Assembly (NCBI GenBank): GCA_964518335.1
Contig: CAZFDT010000112.1
Span: 1-13,434, forward strand
Reading direction: 5' to 3'
Source of the DNA: CAZFDT01 sp964518335
GTDB taxonomy: Bacteria > Planctomycetota > Phycisphaerae > Phycisphaerales > Phycisphaeraceae
DNA length: 13,434 nt
Under the pieces are notes generated by a model that saw nothing but the letters and a program-made list of their open reading frames with translations, was not told the origin of the DNA and did not search any database. Below are positions 13,356 through 13,434 of this stretch, in pieces. Every line of letters starts with the position of its first letter. Within the stretch, counting starts at the first letter, position 1. The translations under genes were made by a program, and so were the position numbers.

Positions 13356-13434
13356 GGAGTATGTCGAACAACGCTTGCGACTTCCGGACTGTGTATGTCA
13401 ACCTGGGTTTGGAGCCATGGGTTGGGTGTGCATG

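Noticed and set aside
13138..13401. 87-codon minus-strand frame upstream of nusB
   Set aside because: It reads through the strong terminator hairpin, the long inverted repeat and the palindrome, and overlaps the nusB start.

Overview
High-GC bacterial chromosomal DNA (about two-thirds G+C by eye). The best guess at the source is a planctomycete of the Phycisphaerae type. This is an inference from three things: a secreted protein with a short PEP-CTERM tail (PEP, hydrophobic stretch, RRR), a TrpB2-type tryptophan synthase beta chain, and nusB and ftsY close together in a dispersed, mostly non-operonic layout. No rRNA, tRNA, IS element or CRISPR array was found.

Layout. Positions 1-466 hold no convincing gene: a 7-bp tandem array, a small hairpin element and a doubtful 39-codon ORF. 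Positions 467-4894 (minus strand) are a two-gene efflux operon, a lipoprotein membrane-fusion adaptor followed by an AcrB-class (HAE1) RND pump, with no outer-membrane channel gene beside them. Positions 4895-5342 are a divergent intergenic region with a plausible promoter for the efflux operon, a 12-bp tandem repeat, and a hairpin that encloses the ribosome-binding site of the next gene. Positions 5343-6716 (plus) encode a TrpB2-type PLP enzyme. Positions 6779-8824 (plus) encode an unusual fusion of a VanZ-like membrane domain to a complete MurJ lipid II flippase.

From 8825 to 13157 all genes are on the minus strand. In transcription order they are nusB, a small coiled-coil protein with a Gly-rich tail, ftsY, a secreted zinc metalloprotease (metzincin motif, PPC-like domain, PEP-CTERM anchor) and a SAM-dependent methyltransferase whose stop codon abuts the stop of the VanZ-MurJ gene. 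Upstream of nusB (13187-13355) lie an 18-bp palindrome, a long inverted repeat built from 7-bp G-rich units, and a strong rho-independent terminator that reads on the minus strand and ends a gene outside the window.

How the genes relate: the adaptor and pump form one machine. nusB (transcription antitermination) and ftsY (co-translational membrane targeting) are housekeeping genes. The VanZ-MurJ fusion belongs to cell-wall lipid export, and the protease and methyltransferase probably act on or near the envelope. No multi-gene defence or mobile system is visible. The most novel items are the VanZ-MurJ fusion, the decamer CACTGCAGCG repeated within several genes, the SD-sequestering hairpin before trpB2, and the heptamer-based repeat elements at both ends of the window.
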